A stretch of DNA of 52,527 nucleotides, taken from an uncultured Oscillibacter sp. (GTDB taxonomy: Bacteria; Bacillota; Clostridia; Oscillospirales; Oscillospiraceae). The notes under the pieces were generated by a model, which ran no database searches, was not told the DNA's origin, and saw only the letters and a list, made by a program, of their open reading frames with translations. Each line of letters starts with the position of its first letter. The stretch's first letter is position 1. The DNA lies in assembly GCA_910588005.1 (NCBI GenBank), contig CAJUQM010000016.1, positions 1 through 52,527 of the forward strand. Reading direction: 5' to 3'. The translations under genes were made by a program, and so were the position numbers. Shown here in pieces: positions 49,635 through 52,527 of the stretch.

Positions 49635-52334
49635 GTGATAAAGAAATGGTTCGAGATTATCACTGATCACAGAATCAGCCTGCGCGAACGGATGTTTCGT
49701 ATTGTGACAGGCGTCTGCATGATCGCAATCGCGTTTACGCTGCCCATGGGCAGAAATATTTGGAATATCCTGGTGCTGCTGGCAAGTCTTGCCGCCATAG
49801 CGGCCATCACTAAGGTCAGCATTCAGAAAAAGCGGATCCACGCGGGCGCCACCGCTATTGCGATGCTGCTGCTCACGCTGTTTCCCATCACCTTTTTTTC
49901 CGCAGGCGGATTTTACAGCGGAGTACCGGAGTGGTTCGTACTTTGCTTCATTTATGTCTGCATCACCCTGCAGGGAAGACGCAGGGTCGTGTTCTTCGGC
50001 CTGTGTACGGCAGAGACGCTGCTCTGCTACAGTACCGCCTTTTATTTTCCGGCCATTGCCGCGCCGAATTCCCAGCACGCCGCTCTGTTTGACTCCGCGT
50101 TTTCCATGATTATGGTGGGACTGCTCACCAGTGTGCTCCTCATGTTCCTCAATCGGATGTATGAGGAGGAAAACGCCCTCTCCCAACGGCAGAAAAAGGA
50201 GATTGAAGAACTGAACCGGGCGGAAAACCACTTCTTCTCCAGCATGAGCCATGAAATCCGCACACCTATCAATACAATTATTGGCCTGAACGAGATCATC
50301 CTGCGGAAGGATATTTCAGAAGAAGTTGCGGAAAACGCAAGAAATATCCAAGGCGCCAGCAAATTGCTGCTCTCTCTGATCAATGACATTCTGGATATCT
50401 CCAAAATCAAATCCGGAAAAATGGAGATTGTCAACGTCTCTTATGAGACCGGCGCGCTCTTTTCAGAGATCGTCAATATGATCTGGATTAAGGCGAAGGA
50501 AAAGGATCTGGAATTCAAGCTCCACGTGGACTCCTCGATCCCGAGTATGCTCTGCGGGGACGAGGTGCGTATTAAGCAGATCTTAATCAACCTGCTAAAT
50601 AACGCGGTGAAGTACACCAGCGAGGGTTCCGTCACCCTCTCCGTCCGGTGTGAGCGTCAGTCAGTCAACCGGGTGCGCGTCTGGTATTCCGTGGAGGATA
50701 CCGGACAGGGTGTGAAAAAGGAGAACATCCCCTATATTTTCAACGCGTTCCGCCGGGTGGATGAGGAGCGGAACCGGTATATTGAGGGCACCGGGTTGGG
50801 ACTGAGCATTGTTCAGCAGCTGGTGGAGCTGATGGGCGGTGAGATCAGTGTAAACAGTGTCTACACCAAGGGATCAAAGTTTGTCGTCGTGCTGGATCAG
50901 GATATCGTCGATGAAAAAGAGCTGGGGACGTTTACGCTGACCTCTCGCTCAAGAGCACATGAGGGTGAGGCATACCGGCAGAGCTTTGAGGCGCCGGATG
51001 CGCACATCCTTGTGGTGGACGACAACGACATGAACCTGATGGTCGTAAAAAAGCTGCTCACGGAGACAAAAATTCAGATCGACACGGCCGCAAGCGGGGC
51101 CGAGTGTCTAAGGCTGACGCAGAGCCACCATTACGACTGTATTCTCATGGATCACCTGATGCCGGAGATGGATGGGATTGAGTGTCTTCACGCCTTGCGC
51201 GCGCAGCCGACAGGATTGTGTCAGGATGTGCCCGTGGTCGCTTTGACCGCCAATGCCGGCAGCGACAATCAGCTTCTCTACCGAAAGGAGGGTTTCAGCG
51301 GCTATCTCGCCAAACCGGTCAGCGGTGCGCTGTTGGAAGCGGCTGTGCTGAGTATCCTTCCAAAAGGGTTGGTACAGCTCAATGAAGAGGCCCAGCAGTC
51401 GGACATCGAAAAGGATATTCTGATCTTTGAACAGGCACAAAGACTCTCCATTCTGGTCACAACGGACAGCGTGTGCGATCTCCCAGAATCTCTCAGAAGG
51501 GAGTTTGGCATCTCCATATGCCCCTACTACGTCTGCACGGAGGAGGGCCGGTTCCTGGACGGCCAGGAACTCAAGCCGGATGAACTGCTGATGCATATTG
51601 CCAAGGGGCGGAAGGGGTCTTCCATGCCGCCCGAAGTGGAGGACTACGAGCGGTTTTTTGCAGAGAAACTGACCGAGGCGCAGAATATAATCCACATTAC
51701 GATGGCAAGACACGTCAGCGATGGGTATCAAAACGCCCTTGAAGCTGCAAAATCCTTTGAAAATGTCACGGTGATCGACTCCGGGCATCTTTCAAGCAGT
51801 CTGGGACTGTCGGTGCTGCACGCGGCCTACATGGCGGAGCATCACGCTACAAAACCGGAAATCCTAGAGGCGGTAAAACGGATGGAGCATTATATTTCCT
51901 CCGCTTTTATTATAAACAGCACCCATATGATGTGCCAATCCGGTCGGATATCAAAACGGATTCAGATCCTCTGCGACGCATTATTGCTGCATCCGGTGCT
52001 TGTACTGAAAAAGAGCCGGATGACAGTCGGCAGCATGGAGATGGGCAGCTTCTTACATGTGGCAAAAAAATATGTCAGAAAGACGCTTCAGAATACCGGC
52101 AGTATCGACCGGCATATTTTGTTCATCACATACTCCGGAATGGATGAAAAAAAACTCCAATATATTCAAAATCTGGTACAACAGTACTGTCCATTTGAAC
52201 GAGTCTATCTCCAAAAAGCGTCTTCTGCCATTGCAAGCAACTGCGGTCCCGGGTCTTTTGGCCTGCTGTTTATGAGGAAAGACGACACCGCAGCCTCCTT
52301 TTTTCAAACTCTAAAACAGGATGGACCAGCGTAA
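49635..52334 (+). CDS. Hybrid sensor histidine kinase-receiver-DegV fusion protein
   Basis: 899 residues from GTG 49635; GTG 49623 has its GAGGA directly adjacent, so 49635 with GAGGAG eleven bases upstream is preferred. The N-terminal 170 residues contain five to six helices. The kinase core has phospho-His206 (MSHEIRTPINTIIG), an ATP lid with DTGQGV and GTGLGLSIVQQL. The receiver has Asp506 (LMDHLMPEMDG). From about residue 606 to the end is a DegV domain: VTTDSVCDLPESL, KGSSMPPEVEDYERFF, ARHVSDGYQNALEA, VIDSGHLSSSLGL, CQSGRISKR and LLHPVLVLKK. DegV proteins (FakB in fatty-acid kinase) bind a fatty acid in a closed pocket. Fusion to a kinase is not something I know to be described. It lacks the Hpt domain of the preceding kinase and may receive or donate phosphate through that protein. 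Confidence 0.88.
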   Translation: MIKKWFEIITDHRISLRERMFRIVTGVCMIAIAFTLPMGRNIWNILVLLASLAAIAAITKVSIQKKRIHAGATAIAMLLLTLFPITFFSAGGFYSGVPEWFVLCFIYVCITLQGRRRVVFFGLCTAETLLCYSTAFYFPAIAAPNSQHAALFDSAFSMIMVGLLTSVLLMFLNRMYEEENALSQRQKKEIEELNRAENHFFSSMSHEIRTPINTIIGLNEIILRKDISEEVAENARNIQGASKLLLSLINDILDISKIKSGKMEIVNVSYETGALFSEIVNMIWIKAKEKDLEFKLHVDSSIPSMLCGDEVRIKQILINLLNNAVKYTSEGSVTLSVRCERQSVNRVRVWYSVEDTGQGVKKENIPYIFNAFRRVDEERNRYIEGTGLGLSIVQQLVELMGGEISVNSVYTKGSKFVVVLDQDIVDEKELGTFTLTSRSRAHEGEAYRQSFEAPDAHILVVDDNDMNLMVVKKLLTETKIQIDTAASGAECLRLTQSHHYDCILMDHLMPEMDGIECLHALRAQPTGLCQDVPVVALTANAGSDNQLLYRKEGFSGYLAKPVSGALLEAAVLSILPKGLVQLNEEAQQSDIEKDILIFEQAQRLSILVTTDSVCDLPESLRREFGISICPYYVCTEEGRFLDGQELKPDELLMHIAKGRKGSSMPPEVEDYERFFAEKLTEAQNIIHITMARHVSDGYQNALEAAKSFENVTVIDSGHLSSSLGLSVLHAAYMAEHHATKPEILEAVKRMEHYISSAFIINSTHMMCQSGRISKRIQILCDALLLHPVLVLKKSRMTVGSMEMGSFLHVAKKYVRKTLQNTGSIDRHILFITYSGMDEKKLQYIQNLVQQYCPFERVYLQKASSAIASNCGPGSFGLLFMRKDDTAASFFQTLKQDGPA

Positions 52335-52361
52335 ATACCGCACAAATGGGCAAGGCTCTAA

Positions 52362-52392
52362 CCCCACGGAAATTCATCGGATTTCCGTGGGG
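52362..52392 (+). terminator. Hairpin terminator after the DegV-fusion kinase
   Basis: Arms 52362-52373 and 52381-52392 (CCCCACGGAAAT / ATTTCCGTGGGG) pair perfectly around a seven-base loop. It belongs to the same family as 540, 12976 and 46107; the T-run is short. Confidence 0.7.
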
Positions 52393-52527
52393 TCATTCTC
52401 TGCATTGTTTGCCGCAGTTTAATTTTAAGCAGAATTATTGCCCTGGAGGATAAGGACTTCTATAAGGGCAATGGGTAGTGTCAAGATTATTTCGCAAATT
52501 AGTATGCAGACTCTGACCGGAATGAAG
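52393..52527. other. Window end without an identified gene
   Basis: Only 135 bases. A GGAGG at about 52446 could precede a gene beyond the window; nothing more can be said. Confidence 0.3.

Noticed and set aside
1..52527. tRNA, rRNA and CRISPR arrays
   Set aside because: I saw no cloverleaf arms with CCA ends, no conserved rRNA stretches and no regularly spaced direct repeats.
52440..52527. Insertion-sequence end near the window edge
   Set aside because: TAGTGTCAAGATTATTT looked like an element end, but the partner end is outside the window and cannot be tested.

Overview
The window looks like a chromosomal segment from an anaerobic Firmicute, most likely a GC-rich gut Clostridium of the Oscillospirales (Flavonifractor, Lawsonibacter or Oscillibacter type). 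The reasons are strong AGGAGG ribosome binding sites, sigma-70-type promoters with 17-base spacers, a 2-oxoacid:ferredoxin oxidoreductase, SdhA-like flavoproteins, NhaC exchangers, a DUF4179-type anti-sigma factor, hybrid kinases with a DHMMP-type receiver motif, and many small TA-flanked inverted-repeat elements. No rRNA, tRNA, CRISPR array or complete insertion sequence was seen. The taxonomic call is inference.

Region 1 (1-13.2 kb) starts with the end of an ABC ATPase and then holds a sugar or sugar-acid PTS island. On the minus strand lie ascorbate-type EIIA, EIIC and EIIB, a private HPr without the regulatory serine, a SorC-type regulator, a HAD phosphatase and a private Enzyme I. A divergent plus-strand operon encodes a phosphotriesterase-family lactonase-like enzyme, a small membrane protein, an UlaD-like protein that lacks its catalytic residues, an SgcQ/BtpA protein, an Rpe/SgcE-like epimerase, a class II aldolase/epimerase and a 78-residue protein. 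It resembles a mix of the E. coli ula and sgc loci, but the chemistry must differ.

Region 2 (13.2-29.2 kb) is one long minus-strand catabolic operon behind a good promoter (29201-29229) and a candidate palindromic operator (29111-29140). It encodes PorGDAB, a TRAP transporter whose large subunit is fused to the end of a nitroreductase, a cysteine desulfidase-like enzyme with all four Fe-S cysteines, an ATC-hydrolase-family protein, an FAD flavoprotein with a stand-alone 2Fe-2S protein, an M20 amidohydrolase, a CoA-transferase and a DASS permease. An IclR regulator follows. One reading is the route thiazoline or N-carbamoyl-cysteine to cysteine, pyruvate and acetyl-CoA.

Region 3 (29.5-42.3 kb) holds two small surface proteins and an EpsG-like polymerase. 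Next is a YheO-type regulator divergent from an NhaC exchanger and a PatB/MalY C-S lyase. Last is a LysR regulator divergent from NhaC, MadL, MadM and a YtcJ-like amidohydrolase.

Region 4 (42.6-52.5 kb) has an ECF sigma factor, its membrane DUF4179-like partner and a secreted paralogue of that partner. It ends with a phosphorelay operon: a lone receiver, a hybrid kinase with a C-terminal Hpt domain, and a hybrid kinase whose C terminus is a complete DegV-type (fatty-acid-binding) domain. This kinase-receiver-DegV fusion is the most unusual single architecture in the window. MITE-like elements (161 bp, TA-flanked) and a family of CGGAAATTC/GAATTTCCG hairpins are scattered between operons.
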